Assembly: GCA_947000775.1 (NCBI GenBank)
Contig: CAMQGK010000637.1
Span: 20,359,001 to 20,423,000, forward strand
Length of the DNA stretch: 64,000 bases
Source: Pterois miles
Lineage: Eukaryota; Chordata; Actinopteri; Perciformes; Scorpaenidae
Direction: 5' to 3'
In this document: positions 13,201 through 21,354 of the stretch, piece after piece
How positions within the stretch are numbered: position 1 is the stretch's first letter
Layout of the letters: each line of letters opens with the position of its first letter
The notes under the pieces: model-generated
Database searches by the model: none
What the model was told of the DNA's origin: nothing
Seen by the model: the letters and a program-made list of their open reading frames with translations, nothing else
Program-made: the position numbers and the translations under genes

Positions 13201-16200
13201 ATACAGGAGTTTTTTAGCCCTCTATATGAGCAGTGTGATCATTTTTTACCTGAAAAACCTGATGTATACATTCAGACACATGCAGTGCACAGATAATTCA
13301 ACAGGGGGTAGTAATTAACTCATTAGAGAGCCTTCCAGTGGCACTACAAGATTGCCATGACTCAGGAGTTGGACACAGGTGGTTTTTGAAGAAGAACTTT
13401 GCCAAATTTGAAAATGTTAAGATAAGAAAAACATTAAATTTTTTGCTGAAACATCAATAGGAACAGTTACTGGGTTGATGCAATGTGAAAATACTGAAAA
13501 TTTCATAATCTATGTTTTAGTAAAACCGTGTTGAAAATGACGTATCAAATTTGATACAGCAGGTATATAAGGTCATGTAACTCTAAATCAGTCAATTGTC
13601 ATTTTATTGTATTTAATGCATTATATATAACATCAAGCAACATACAGTCTTTTTATTTTAAAATTACATAATTTGGTACATTTAGAGTAAAAAAATAGAT
13701 ATGTAACTTTCTGTATCATGAAGATTGATGACTAGTTCGGTGTTGCCATGATACGATTGCTTGTTCCTTTTGCTTACTGCTTTTCACTAAAAACTGACCA
13801 ATTCAAATAAAAATGCTAGAGGAAATTTCAGAAGAAACAAACTTGTACAGTGTGCAGAAAAATACAAAGTCGGTGTACACAAATGATAAAGAAATCAAGC
13901 AAATTCTGGGTATGTACATGCATATGGGGTGAGTACAGATGCCCAACGTACGAGCATAATGGGAGATGGAGACAAGGTACCCCGTTGTTTGTGAAGTGAT
14001 GTCACGGGGTTGATTCCTGAATTTGCTGACGCTGATTCACTTTCAGTACTACCTCTGACTACCTGTGTCTGAGGATGCAAAAAAAGATGAAGTGTGGAAA
14101 CTCAGGCCATGGTTAGAGAAACTATGCCAACGCTTTCTTTGCGTACCTCCTGAAGAATGTCACGCTGTTGACGAAATCATGGTGCCTTTCAAAGGAAAAT
14201 CACATCTACGGTGCTGCATGCCAGAAAAACCTCACAAGTGGGGGTTCAAGATGTGGGGACGTGCCGGGCAGAGTGGCTATCTCTATGACTTTGACGTATG
14301 CCAAGGGGGAGAAAATCCCAACAAAGAGAAATCTGATGTTGGTGCTACAGGAGATGTTGTCCCGAAAATTACTTCAAGCCCTCCAGCAGGAAAAAAAATC
14401 ACAAAGTTTTTGCTGACAACTTTTTTACATCAGTTAAACTGGTGGAGCACTTGAAACAAAGAGGAATCTGATTAGGCCCAGTCCGAATGAACAGGGTGAA
14501 GAACTGCCAATTGATGGATGAGAGAACTGAAGACAAAAGGGAAGAAGCTCTCTGGATTTCAGAGTAAACCAGGAAGAAAACATCATCTTGAGATGGTATG
14601 ACAACAAAGCTGTGAACCTGCTCTCTTCTTTTGTTGGCGTCGAACCACTGGGCAATGTGAGGCGTTAGGATCGGAAAGCCAAAACCTACGTAATGGTTCC
14701 CAGACCAGCCATTGTTGACACATACAACAGGTTCATGGGAGGTGTTGACCTTCTTGATATGTTATCTGCACTGTACAAGTTCAGCTGCAGATCCAGAAGA
14801 TGGTACATTTACATTTGGTGGCACACTGTTACAGTGGCGGTAATCAATGCATGGATTCGCTACAGAAGAGACCTGGAGAAACTGGCGTAAAACACAGCAT
14901 TTCGTAAACGGAGTTTCATACCAACAGTCAAACATGGTGGTGGTAGTGTGATGGTCTGGGGCTGCTTTGTTGCTTCAGAACCTGCACGGCCTGCCGTAAA
15001 TGATGGAAACATGAATTCTGCTCTCTACCAGAAAATCCTGAAGGAGAATATCCATTAAGCCATCAGTTTGTGACCTTAAGGTCAAGCGCACTTGGATTAC
15101 GTAGCAGGGCATTGATCAAAACACACCAGCAAGTCCACCACTGAATGGCTTAAAAACAAATGAAGGTTTTGGAGTGGCCTAGTCAAAGTCCAGTCTTAAA
15201 TCTGACTGAGATGCTGTGGCATGACCTTTAAAAGGCTGTTCATGCTCGAAAACCCCTCCAATGGTAGCACAGCCAGTCACTAGGTGTAGGGGACAATTAC
15301 TTTTTCACATAGGGACAGGTAGGTTTGGATAGCTTCTTACCCTAAAATACTTAAATCATCATTTAAAAACTGTGTTTTGTCTTTACTCAGGTTTTGTTTT
15401 GTAATTAAAATTTATTTGATGATCTGAAATATTTAAGTGTGACAAATAAGTAAAAATATAAGAAATCAGATAGAGGCAACTTCTGTTTCACAGCACTGTA
15501 CAAGTCCACATTGAGTCATACTCACATAGCGTCCCCTACTGGAAATACAGTTTCTATTTTAATGTTCTCCTTCTAGCAGGTTGACCAGAGCCACCTCAAA
15601 TATGGTCATAAAAGTCTCAAGACCTTGATGATGCATTACTGTGAAGATTGTGAGTTTTCATTGAACAGCGTTAACGTAGCATGCCGGCCATTTGGCATGA
15701 TTTGGCATGAAACAGGAAGTTGTTATAACTTTGATATACTTTATCAAATCTGCTCCAAATTTCTCAGCCATGATGGTGGTCCAGGCCTGAGGTCATTTAC
15801 ATGCCAAACAATACTCATAGCCTTACGTTATCCACGCCCCCTCTTATAACTCATGAAGTGTTTGTCATAGAGTCTTGTGGGAGGTGTCATATAACTTAGC
15901 AGAGTGCCAGTTCCATTGGTACTATTTTCCCAAGGCCACAACACATTAGCCCATTATCTTTTATAACTCATTCCCAAGACTTTTGTGGGAAGTGTCATTG
16001 TATTCAGCAGTGATTTCCATTTTTACTGATATGGTTATCCCTGCCCCACAAACATCAGCCATGCCCCATTTCACAACTACTCTCTCACTCTCATCGTCAA
16101 TCGCTTATCCGGGGTCAGGTCGTGGGGTCCACAGCTCCAGCAGGGGACCCCAAACTTCCCTTTCCCAGGCAACATTAACTAGCTCTGACTGGGGGATCCT

Positions 16201-17298
16201 GAGGCGTTCCCAGGCCAGTGTGGAGATATAATCCCTCCACCTAGTCCTGGGTCTACCCAGGGGCCTCTTCCCAGCTGGTCATGCCTGGAAGACATCATTC
16301 ATTCATTCATCGTCAACCACTTATCCCCTTAGGGGTCGCGGGGGGGCTGGAGCCGATCCCAGCTGGCATTGGGCGAAGGCGGGGATGTTCCCCATGCCCC
16401 CTTTAATAACTCATGAACTACTTGTCGACTACTTGTGGGAGGTGTCATATCACTCGGCAGAGAGTCCCCGTTTCACTGGTGTGGCTATCCTTGCCCCCTA
16501 CACATTATCCACGTCCTTTCCATATATTATGAACTATTTGTCGTAGACTCTTGTGGGAAGTGTCACTGTAATCAGCAGATCAGATCATCAGAGAGTTAAT
16601 TTTTTTTTTTTTCCCTGCCCCACACACATTAGCCACACCTCATTTCACAACTAATGAACCATTAGTCAAAGCTTCTTGTAGGAGATGTTGTATCATTCAG
16701 TAGATAGTTCCTGTTTCATTGGTGGAGGTTATCCCCACCACTAACCTATGGCAACACTCCCTTTCATAACGCATGAACAGTTTGTCATAAGCTCTTTTAG
16801 CAAGCGTCAGTGCACTCATCAGAGTTCCTGTTTCATTTTGGTTAGCCATCTCAGTCGGCGTCCTGTCAGTACACCGACATGCATGAAGGTGCAACGGCCC
16901 GTTCATCACTAGTCGTAGCATTAATTATGATTATTTTTCATTATACTCTAGGTGGCGATGGCGTGGAACTGTTGTACACGACTTATAAAAAGGAGATCAT
17001 CGATGGCATGAATGACGGTCACGACATAAGAGACGTTATTGCCTGCCTGACGAGCCTGGGTCTACAATATGAGGCGTACATCAATTCCAGTTTCTACGAC
17101 ATCTCTGAGTGCTTCGATCCAAGCAGCCAGAATGGAGTACGTCTGTTGAGTTTCATGACATTGAGAGATAACTTCTACCAGTCTTTCACCCCAGAGATCA
17201 GAGCAGACATGTTAGACCTGCTCAGAAAGCACAGCATTGAAAAAGATGGCAGGGTATTTGAAAACGTTACTGTAAGCTGCATAATTGTTCATGCTTGA
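3959..17298 (+). CDS. HNMT-like methyltransferase, tandem copy A (6 coding exons)
   Basis: Coding exons are 3959-4071, 8579-8631, 11570-11677, 12155-12285, 12890-12983 and 16952-17298. All have GT/AG borders and compatible phases. They join to 846 nt, giving 281 residues (human HNMT has 292). The start lies in a good context, CCACCATGA. It is a class I SAM-dependent methyltransferase. Motif I is LGLGSGGGEVD at residues 49-59, followed by the family-typical LVAKTSSLQ (93-101), FDFIHMVNMIYYV (128-140), FYHSLL (149-154) and a C-terminal VFENVTVSCII. There is no signal peptide or membrane segment, so I expect a cytosolic enzyme. By family it would N-methylate a small imidazole amine. The residues aligning with human Glu28, Gln143 and Asn283 are R20, N135 and V272, so histamine as substrate is doubtful. 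No stop or frameshift is present. Introns 1, 2 and 5 are swollen by transposons. Confidence 0.88.
4110..4134. repeat. Poly(T) tract just after exon 1
   Basis: A run of T in intron 1 of copy A. Copy B has a much shorter T-rich run at the same place (24178-24191). Confidence 0.9.
4365..4625. repeat. Two diverged direct repeats in intron 1
   Basis: TAAAATACTGTTAAATATTC begins both halves (about 4365 and 4526). Each then continues with CAGTTAA and ACAGTATAAAAC-type words. It is a common style of AT-rich fish repeat. It has no counterpart in copy B and marks the start of sequence foreign to the duplicated unit. Confidence 0.6.
4630..5389. other. Foreign intron-1 segment, no gene seen
   Basis: This stretch is absent from copies 0 and B. 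It has no open frame of interest. It contains palindromic GCTAACGTTAGC near 4852-4863. It leads into the POLR2D-like 5' end and may be DNA that came from upstream of that gene. Confidence 0.4.
5390..5648 (+). promoter_or_regulatory. Captured promoter and 5' UTR of a POLR2D-like gene (inferred)
   Basis: GC-richer, CpG-containing sequence lies directly upstream of a POLR2D-like start codon, with words such as GACGGCGCGGAGCCG and GTTAGCCGTTAGCC. The assignment rests on its position next to the coding match, not on a recognised promoter motif. Confidence 0.4.
5649..5726 (+). pseudogene. polr2d: POLR2D (RPB4) exon 1 fragment
   Basis: The frame from ATG 5649 reads 26 codons: MAAGDGVASAHV, then GDVEEDVSQLLFPK. 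This is the N-terminus of RNA polymerase II subunit RPB4; the human protein has the same segment with A for V and I for L. A possible donor, AAA|GTGTGT, follows at 5727, near where the vertebrate gene has its first intron. I find no further POLR2D exons in the window; the next thing downstream is a LINE. It sits in sense orientation in intron 1 of HNMT-like copy A. I infer a duplicated or transposed gene fragment carrying its own 5' end. It could still drive a transcript, but it cannot make the subunit. The Rpb4-Rpb7 role is known for the family, not shown here. Confidence 0.75.
5727..5934 (+). other. Remainder of the captured segment
   Basis: This is sequence between the POLR2D-like exon and the LINE. 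If the exon identification is right it would be POLR2D intron 1. A short frame here contains VLGCERNKSLGRQHLLFP, which I cannot assign. Confidence 0.35.
5935..8308 (+). mobile_element. RTE/Rex3-like LINE, 5'-truncated
   Basis: This is a non-LTR retrotransposon lacking most of its endonuclease. Homology starts near the endonuclease end (CTWYQSTLGRRSMIDFVIV). The 3' end is AGATAAGCGG followed by GAAGAT repeats; short tandem-repeat tails are typical of the RTE clade, including fish Rex3. The right flank resumes the HNMT-like intron at TTCAAGACGATGG, as in copy B (26333). The left flank is the captured POLR2D segment, so no target duplication is visible. Related fragments lie at 3228, 9352, 9722, 10713, 16093 and 35354. 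Confidence 0.85.
5998..8283 (+). CDS. LINE ORF2 reverse transcriptase, uninterrupted (761 codons)
   Basis: The frame is open from 5932, with the first in-frame ATG at 5998. Residues 1-40 are the endonuclease tail (MIDFVIVSSDL…STDHHLVVSW). A reverse-transcriptase domain covers roughly 250-530. It has VPLFKKGDQRVCANYRGITL, CGFRPGRGTTDQLF, the first aspartate in FVDLEKAYDRVP, GLRQGCALSPILF, and the catalytic FADDVVLLAS at about 7495-7524. The C-terminal part has LRWFGHLVRMP and GRRPRGRPRTRWRDY, typical of RTE-like ORF2 ends. The protein would reverse-transcribe its own RNA at a nicked target. With no endonuclease it should not transpose by the normal route. An unbroken frame suggests a recent insertion. 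It is on the same strand as the host gene. Confidence 0.88.
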   Translation: MIDFVIVSSDLRPHVLDTRVKRGAELSTDHHLVVSWIRGWGKTLDRPGKPKRVVRVNWESLEEAPIREIFNSHLRRSFSSIPVEAGGIEPEWAMFKASIAEAAAVSYGLRVLGASRGGNPRTPWWTPVVREAVRLKKESFRDMLSRRTPEAVARYRRARGAAAAAVKEAKQRVWEEFGAAMEKDFRAAPRCFWKTVRHLRRGKRGTIQAVYSKDGTLLTSTEEVTGRWKEHLEELLNPTDTPSLVEAELEADGGSSSISLGEVTEVVKQLRSGKAPGIDEIRPEMLKALGVEGLSWMTRLFNIAWKSGTVPKEWQTGVVVPLFKKGDQRVCANYRGITLLSLPGKVYSRVLDRRVRPIVEPQIEEEQCGFRPGRGTTDQLFTLTKILEGAWEYAHPVYMCFVDLEKAYDRVPRGILWEVLREYGVRGSLLRAIQSLYSQSESCVRVLGSKSDSFPVGVGLRQGCALSPILFVIFMDRMSRRSRGEEGLQIGVLRISSLLFADDVVLLASSVCDLQRSLDRFAAECEAVGMRISTSKSEAMVLSRKPMDCLLQVGNESLPQVKEFKYLGALFTSEGTMEREIGRRIGAAGAVLQSLYRTVVTKRELSRKAKLSIYRSIFMPTLTYGHEGWVMTERTRSRVQAAEMGFLRRVAGLSLRDKVRSSVIREGLGVEPLLLCVERSQLRWFGHLVRMPPGRLPREVFQARPAGRRPRGRPRTRWRDYISTLAWERLGIPQSELVIVAREREVWGPLLDLLPPRPDPR
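8579..8631 (+). CDS. HNMT-like copy A, coding exon 2
   Basis: Encodes the rest of codon 38 to the first base of codon 56, including most of SAM motif I (DVLGLGSGG). The donor is GTATGTGA. It is the same 53 nt as in copies 0 and B. Confidence 0.88.
9352..9690 (-). mobile_element. Rex3-like LINE 3' end (ORF2 C-terminus), minus strand
   Basis: The minus strand encodes diverged C-terminal ORF2 pieces such as LRWFEYLIKMPP, RPQGRPRIHWRDYIS and LLSLLYPRPNLA, matching 7960-8280 of the intact LINE. The CCATCCATCC tail at the left is the element's 3' end. Confidence 0.8.
9722..9982 (+). mobile_element. Rex3-like LINE RT fragment, plus strand (inverted relative to 9352-9690)
   Basis: It matches about 7390-7640 of the intact LINE in sense orientation, including a broken SLLFADD region at about 9848-9868 and the word AAGTCTAAGGTCATGGTTTTA. 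It is decayed by frameshifts. It lies right beside a minus-strand 3' part of the same family. Confidence 0.7.
9984..10712 (-). mobile_element. L2-like LINE 3' end with ORF2 C-terminus
   Basis: Minus-strand coding sequence gives LLRRLRSFGV, TFYDTVVASSIFYGVVCWG, AADRKRLDKIIKRASSVLG and RRSFLPAAVRLHNQ, the C-terminus seen in fish L2/CR1-type LINEs. The 3' UTR ends GTGGGACAAATAAAG then ATATCTTATC repeats. It is interrupted by an (AT)n run. The clade name is from recognition only; a Rex1-type assignment is possible. Confidence 0.75.
10170..10208. repeat. (AT)n microsatellite
   Basis: A pure AT dinucleotide run inside the 3' UTR of the L2-like fragment. Confidence 0.95.
10713..11190 (-). mobile_element. 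Rex3-like LINE RT N-terminal fragment
   Basis: The minus strand reads VVKKLLSSKALGVDEIRPEM, VPVEWQARVTVPIFKKGDR and YQGITLLNLPGKVYSRVL, matching about 6780-7060 of the intact LINE. A small internal duplication gives IRPEMLIRPEML. It abuts the L2-like fragment directly, so one element inserted into or recombined with the other. Homology to copy B resumes at 11193. Confidence 0.8.
11570..11677 (+). CDS. HNMT-like copy A, coding exon 3
   Basis: Encodes GEVDAEMLSILQSTFPDVP to NFK (residues 56-92). E81 at the end of the VVES segment lies where class I methyltransferases place the acidic SAM-ribose ligand. Residues 75 and 79 are I and V here, V and I in copy B. Confidence 0.9.
12155..12285 (+). 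CDS. HNMT-like copy A, coding exon 4
   Basis: Encodes residues 92-135, LVAKTSSLQKIPFTWH to FDFIHMVN. The polypyrimidine acceptor is CTTGTAG and the donor is GTATGATA. Residues 109-110 are LM, against VK in copy B. N135 is where human HNMT has Gln143. Confidence 0.9.
12890..12983 (+). CDS. HNMT-like copy A, coding exon 5
   Basis: Encodes MIYYVDNLADTIKFYHSLL to VVTN (residues 136-167, with a split last codon). The nucleotide sequence is identical to exon 5 of copy B (30948-31041). Confidence 0.9.
13173..14886 (+). mobile_element. piggyBac element, right part missing
   Basis: The left end starts CCCTATAACGCC directly after an (ATT)n run, consistent with a piggyBac terminus. Palindromic GTATCA-TTTGATAC motifs occur at about 13189 and 13542. 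The body carries a broken transposase. The right side ends abruptly in Tc1 sequence at CTGGCGTAAAAC. Copy B has no piggyBac element here; it has the intact left part of the Tc1 element instead. Confidence 0.75.
13815..14889 (+). pseudogene. piggyBac transposase (PGBD4-like) with frameshifts and stops
   Basis: Pieces in several frames follow the family order. They are SEEISEETNLYSVQKN, KEIKQILGMYMHMG, RYPVVCEVMS, SEDAKKDEVWKLRPWLEKL, CHAVDEIMVPFKGKSHLR (14161-14214, with the first catalytic Asp), KPHKWGFKMW, ADNFFTSVKLVEHLKQRG (14415-14467, with an Asp), WYDNKAVNLLSSFVG and VDTYNRFMGGVDLLDML. At least two frameshifts and several stops (for example after GMYMHMG) make it non-functional. The C-terminal cysteine-rich domain is missing because the element is cut at 14886. 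Confidence 0.85.
14887..15498 (+). mobile_element. Tc1-like transposon, right half
   Basis: The relic transposase C-terminal half reads NTAFRKRSFIPTVKHGGGSV, MVWGCF and MNSALYQKILKENIH, then broken HTSKSTTEWL. The right inverted repeat ends CAGCACTG|TA. It is nearly identical to 34144-34757 in copy B, including the same internal stops, so the element decayed before the gene duplicated. Confidence 0.85.
15499..16900 (+). repeat. Composite repeat with about 125-bp tandem units, intron 5 copy A
   Basis: About six diverged units share words such as CATAACTCATGAAC.GTTTGTC, TCTTGTGGGAGGTGTCAT, CAGCAGAGAGTTCC and CCCTGCCCCACACACATTAGC, spaced roughly 110-140 bp apart from 15835 to 16840. It ends near GTGCAACGGCCCGTTCATCA. 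A Rex3-like fragment is nested at 16093-16290. The block is duplicated in copy B (34760-36160). The element class is not recognised. Confidence 0.65.
16093..16290 (-). mobile_element. Rex3-like LINE 3' end fragment
   Basis: The minus strand matches the last 190 bases of the LINE at 8090-8290: GGATAAGCG, the CGACCTGACCCC end and the WRDYIS region. The same insertion is in copy B at 35354-35553. It is followed by another common fish repeat piece, CGGGGGGGCTGGAGCCGAT, at about 16340-16358. Confidence 0.8.
16952..17298 (+). CDS. HNMT-like copy A, coding exon 6 and stop
   Basis: Encodes GDGVELLYTTYKKEIID to CIIVHA and TGA at 17296-17298 (residues 167-281). The acceptor is CTCTAG. Y215 is C in copy B. 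V272 aligns with human Asn283. Confidence 0.9.
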
Positions 17299-17614
17299 GA
17301 GTGTTCTGTGGAAAAATACCCATATGTTCTGATTTACATTTACTTTATCCTGCCAGTTGATCTACAGTGTATTTGCCATTTGCTAAGATTAAGTTGACTA
17401 TGTGTAGCAAGTCTTTAGCCTTAGTCTTTATTCACCTCATTAACTCTTCTACTTGTATTTTTCCAAAATGATCAATTAAAACAACGCAGGTGCTATTTGA
17501 TGATTAAAATCACTTCCACAGATTGTGTGCCTAATAAAATGTATCTTTAGCAAAGCAACCATATCCAAAGCCTTTACTGACTGACACAGTTCCAGCTATG
17601 TATGCGGTGAATTT

Positions 17615-18870
17615 CATTTCATTTTATTGTTTATTTATGCAGGGACAGCGCACAATTAAAACAAATTGTACCAGAGTTTGATAATTTGAATCTCTTCTCC
17701 TTGGGCAGTTTGACAGAAAATAACCATGTGACAATAAATACACTATATAAAAGCTCATCTGTGTTAAAATAAATAGAATTAGCATGATAAATACTATTAA
17801 TGCTGTACACAGCAATGTTTGGTTGTGACGCTTTTGTACCGACTTCAGCCAAAGTTTGAAGCTGGTTTTAAACTTGTCAAACCTTTCTGAGTCTCTCATG
17901 TTTGTGGATGTGGAATTTCACCTCCCCACTAATTCAACAAAGAAAGCAGACTGATCAAATGTTGCTTTTCTCAACAGCAGTACTCAGTCAGCCATTGTAG
18001 ATGCTCTAATCCTGATGGCACTGCCGCAACCAGGATAGGCCAGGCATCATCTAAGATGAGTGGATGCAATATTATCAATGATTTTAAACATCAGACACAC
18101 ATCTGAGATAGATTACAAGTTATCAAATTACTGCAGTGATCCCTTGGCATTTTATCTAACAGTTTTAAGATATGTTTAGAGAGTGAGCACATAGGCTTCA
18201 TTGTAGGTACACCTGCCAGGTTGTTATGCAATAAGCAGCGGACAGACACAACTGGAGCCTGATGCTCTCAAAGTTTAACATTGCTGATTTCACTGCTGAC
18301 TTCAGTCAGCAGTTATAATGCCTAGACATTTAACATATGTCACAGATGTGATGACCTCATCATTTAACAAAATGTCAGAAGTAACTAAATTATTGATCCT
18401 CAAAGTGAAATACATGCATCCTGTTTTGCTTACATTAAGGGTCAGGCATGCATTAGCTAGCCGACCGACAACTTGGCCATGCTAACATCTGGACATTCTT
18501 GAGGATGATCATTACTAAATATATTACTGTAAATAATATTGGTCCTTAAATAGACCCTCAAAGGACCCCTACTGTACAACTAGGAAATGAAGTAGACTTT
18601 TCACCCACTCTGGTATGCTGTTTCCTCTTTTCCTCTCCATTACATCCAGGTCAGGGTATTGACAGAAAAATAAAAGCTTGAGAGTTTTGAAACATTATGT
18701 TTAACTGTGTCACATGCCTTCTTAAAATCTAAAAGCAAGGCTTCAGCTGCATCACCCTTATCATGATAACTTTTAATTTGTTCCAACAAAAAAGCAATGG
18801 GCTGTTTCTCTCAAATAACGTTTTCGAAAACCAAATTGCATTGGGTGTAAATTCCCCTTCATTTAAATGA
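17615..18870 (-). mobile_element. L2/CR1-like LINE relic, minus strand
   Basis: Minus-strand pieces include an RT segment near 18640-18850 (QFGFRKRY, a LLLDFKKACDTVKH-like stretch) and a C-terminal LNVSKTGCMYF…VTYVKCLGI near 18310-18450. The 3' end at 17620-17640 reads ATAAATAAACAATAAAATG. It is heavily decayed. A shorter copy lies at 36855-37673 downstream of copy B, so it is part of the duplicated unit. Confidence 0.65.
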
Positions 18871-19114
18871 GAGACTGATCGCAAACTACCTTTTCTCCAA
18901 TTTTAGAAGCTATTGGAGACTAATAATGGGTCTATGAATTGATGGGACACTTCTGTTATTCGAACTAAAGAATCACTATGGCAGCCTTCCATGAAGAAGA
19001 ATAATATGAGTTTTTTATTGATGGGTTGAAAGCATACATAGTATTGATTTACAACTTTAAAAACATCTTGCATCAACATCACAGACATCTTTAGACCTCA
19101 ACCCTTTCCTAACG

Positions 19115-19590
19115 ACTCGGATCAGTAATGGACTGGACTCAGATGCACGACTCATTATAAAAGAGGAAATGTCTTTACTAGGCAAAAGGTTGGTACACAG
19201 GAAGGCACTCAGATCCAAAAAAACGACAGGCAAAGGCAGGGTCAGAAAACAGGCAGAGAATCATTCACAAAAAGCAGACACAAGGAAAAACGCTGGAACA
19301 AGAATCACCAGAAGGATCAACTACGAACTGGCAACATGAGGGGGGGAGGACACACATTATATACTCGTGAGGGAGTGAACAGCAAGACACGGGAGGACAC
19401 AAATAGGGATGGGTCGGAGACAATCAGACACACAAGCGATGGAACGTAGGTCAGGGGGTGTGGAGACACACGAGGTCAGGAAGTACAGCGAATCTGAAAC
19501 GAGAAGGAAGGTTAGTGACTTCAGAATAAGACAGGAAATAGACAACACTGAAAATGAAAAGACAAAATAAAACATGACCTAGGATCTGGT
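19115..19590. repeat. Unclassified interspersed repeat, related to 26735-27280
   Basis: It shares ordered words with 26735-27280: GGACTCAGAT/GGACTCACAA, GGCAAA, CAGGGTCA, ACACACATTA(T/A)TACT, GTGAGGGGAGTGA-like, GGTCAGGAAG and TCTGAAAC(G/A)AGA. I cannot assign the class. It may be LTR-like. Confidence 0.5.
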
Positions 19591-19799
19591 GGCTGTGACG
19601 AAGTGTTTTCATTACTGTAGATTCTGACATATGTTCAATTGCGAAAACAAGGAATTCATTATTTGCAGGTTCAAGAACTCTTGACCTTAAACAAAAATTC
19701 ATGGCTACACACTGTATGGAATCTAACAAGATTAGCCAGTTTTGAACTGATTTTTCCTCCTTCTTTGTAAAATTATTAATGTTTTCCCTATTGTCCCTA

Positions 19800-20050
19800 T
19801 GCTCCGCCCTCCTCTGCCGTGATTGGTGTGGCATCCTTGGCGTATTCTGGACCCACCTGGCTTTGCTGATTGGTGCGGCACCTCCACGTCCAGCCAATCT
19901 CGCCACGCCATCAGGAGTCTACGCGTTAAGAGCTGTGGAAGACCGTCAGTCGTGGCGGCTGTGTGTTGGTGTCAGTTTGTCTCTCGTTCGCTTGAAACTT
20001 TGACTTGTAAAACAAACCAGTTGGTTTGTTTAGCCCCGGAGTGGCTCAGT
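19800..20050 (+). promoter_or_regulatory. CCAAT-box cluster resembling an orphan promoter
   Basis: ATTGGT at 19822-19827 and 19869-19874 and CCAAT at 19894-19898 lie in a locally GC-richer block (CTCCGCCCTCC at 19802, GCCACGCC at 19902). Spaced CCAAT boxes in both orientations are typical NF-Y sites. I find no gene downstream, so it may be a transposon or captured promoter. Confidence 0.35.
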
Positions 20051-20190
20051 TTGTTGATTGTTTGATTGCATCTGAAGTATGTCAACGAATTTGATCTAGC
20101 TTTAATACTTGAGGAGATAAATCCAGAAGAAACGGCCAGGGGGGAAACTATGGTGCTTTAGCGGAGGTCTGCGCTCTGCTTTTCTAGTTT

Positions 20191-20751
20191 CCTATTTGTT
20201 ATAATACTCTGCAGAACGGATACGTTGAATGTTTGTCGATGTTTCTGGACCAAAACAATGTTTCAGAAACACGTTCCATTTCAGCCTTGTATCTAGCAGA
20301 AATGCACAATGCCATGTGGTTAACCTTGGAAAATGATTATTTAGGTTTAAGTAACAAAAAAAAAAAAAGATTAAAGTTAGAAAAAAACTTTGTGGTTTGT
20401 GTTTAAATAGAAAACACAACATCCACAACAACATGAATTGTGTGAAAAATAACAAGTGCCCTTAGTGCACTTTCTGTGACATTGTGTAAAAGCGTAATAA
20501 TATTATGTCAGAGGCATAAAGTTGTCATTAAGTTGTTTTTTCACATTGACCACCTGGTTTAAATTGTACATTGCAAGGATATTGTAATGTAGTGTGTCAA
20601 GGAAGCCTCTTGGCTTTTGGCGTGTCATTTGTATGCCACACAACAAAAGTACACAGTTAGATTGACACAACAAAAACGGTCACTTGTTCAGTCAACAAAA
20701 CCGCTGAGGCTTAGGGAAACTATGTAAACTTAGCAAAATGTCACATGTGTC
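20191..20751. other. No gene seen; contains dispersed-repeat pieces
   Basis: AT-rich. 20610-20640 (CGTGTCATTTGTATGCCACA) recurs at 58942-58962, a sign of one dispersed repeat family. Nothing coding is seen. Confidence 0.4.
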
Positions 20752-21330
20752 ATGGTTTGGACTTTTGTGTTAGTGTTTTCTGTTAGTGTATTGTTGGTTC
20801 TATGTCGTTATTTTGAGTTCTGTTATATGCATTCTAGTGTATTGTTTGGTTTCTATGATCTCCCAGTGCTCCGTCGTTTGGCCACCATGACTTTCCTCTG
20901 CTTCATTGTTTTTCCTCGGTTCCCCGTTAGACCCCCTTCCTCTCCGTGTAGCTTTGTTTTTCCTTGGCTTCTGTTAGGTTTCTTTATGCTGTTTAGACGT
21001 CGTTCTTCCCAAGTGTTATGCTGTGTCTCTCCTCGCACTCCTAGTTGTCCTGTGTTTCACTTGTCGGTGTTTGTTCCATCGTGTTCCCTCCTTGTCTCTC
21101 AGTGAACTTTAGGTTTTGTGTAAGCTCTAGTTTTGGTGTATTTAGTTTCCTTGTGGTTACTTTGTGTTTAGTTATTATTTCTTTCAAGTACAGTTTATTA
21201 TTTTGCAATACTAATTGTTTAAACAGTCTGAGATTAAAGGCTCGCTTTTTGTTAATCTGTCGTCTATGTGGTTTTCTGCGTTTAGGGTTCTTTCTTCCTT
21301 CCTTCCTTCCTTTAATCACCAGCATTCTTA
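20752..21330 (+). repeat. Unclassified interspersed repeat, related to 27565-28720
   Basis: It shares long near-identical stretches with 27565-28720, including TCTGTTAGTGTATT, TTTGAGTTCTGTTATATGCATTCTAGTGTATTG, TTTCTATGATCTCCCAGTGC and AAGACTCGCTTTTTGTTAAT. It is an empty-site reference for the SINE in the other copy. Confidence 0.75.
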
Positions 21331-21354
21331 ACAATATAGAAACAATATAAGTAA

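Noticed and set aside
15625..15849. 74-codon frame identical in both tandem units (also 34885-35109)
   Set aside because: Identity only reflects the recent duplication of a non-coding repeat.
15835..16840. CRISPR-like regularly spaced repeats
   Set aside because: Units are diverged, adjacent and in a vertebrate intron; there are no spacers or cas genes.
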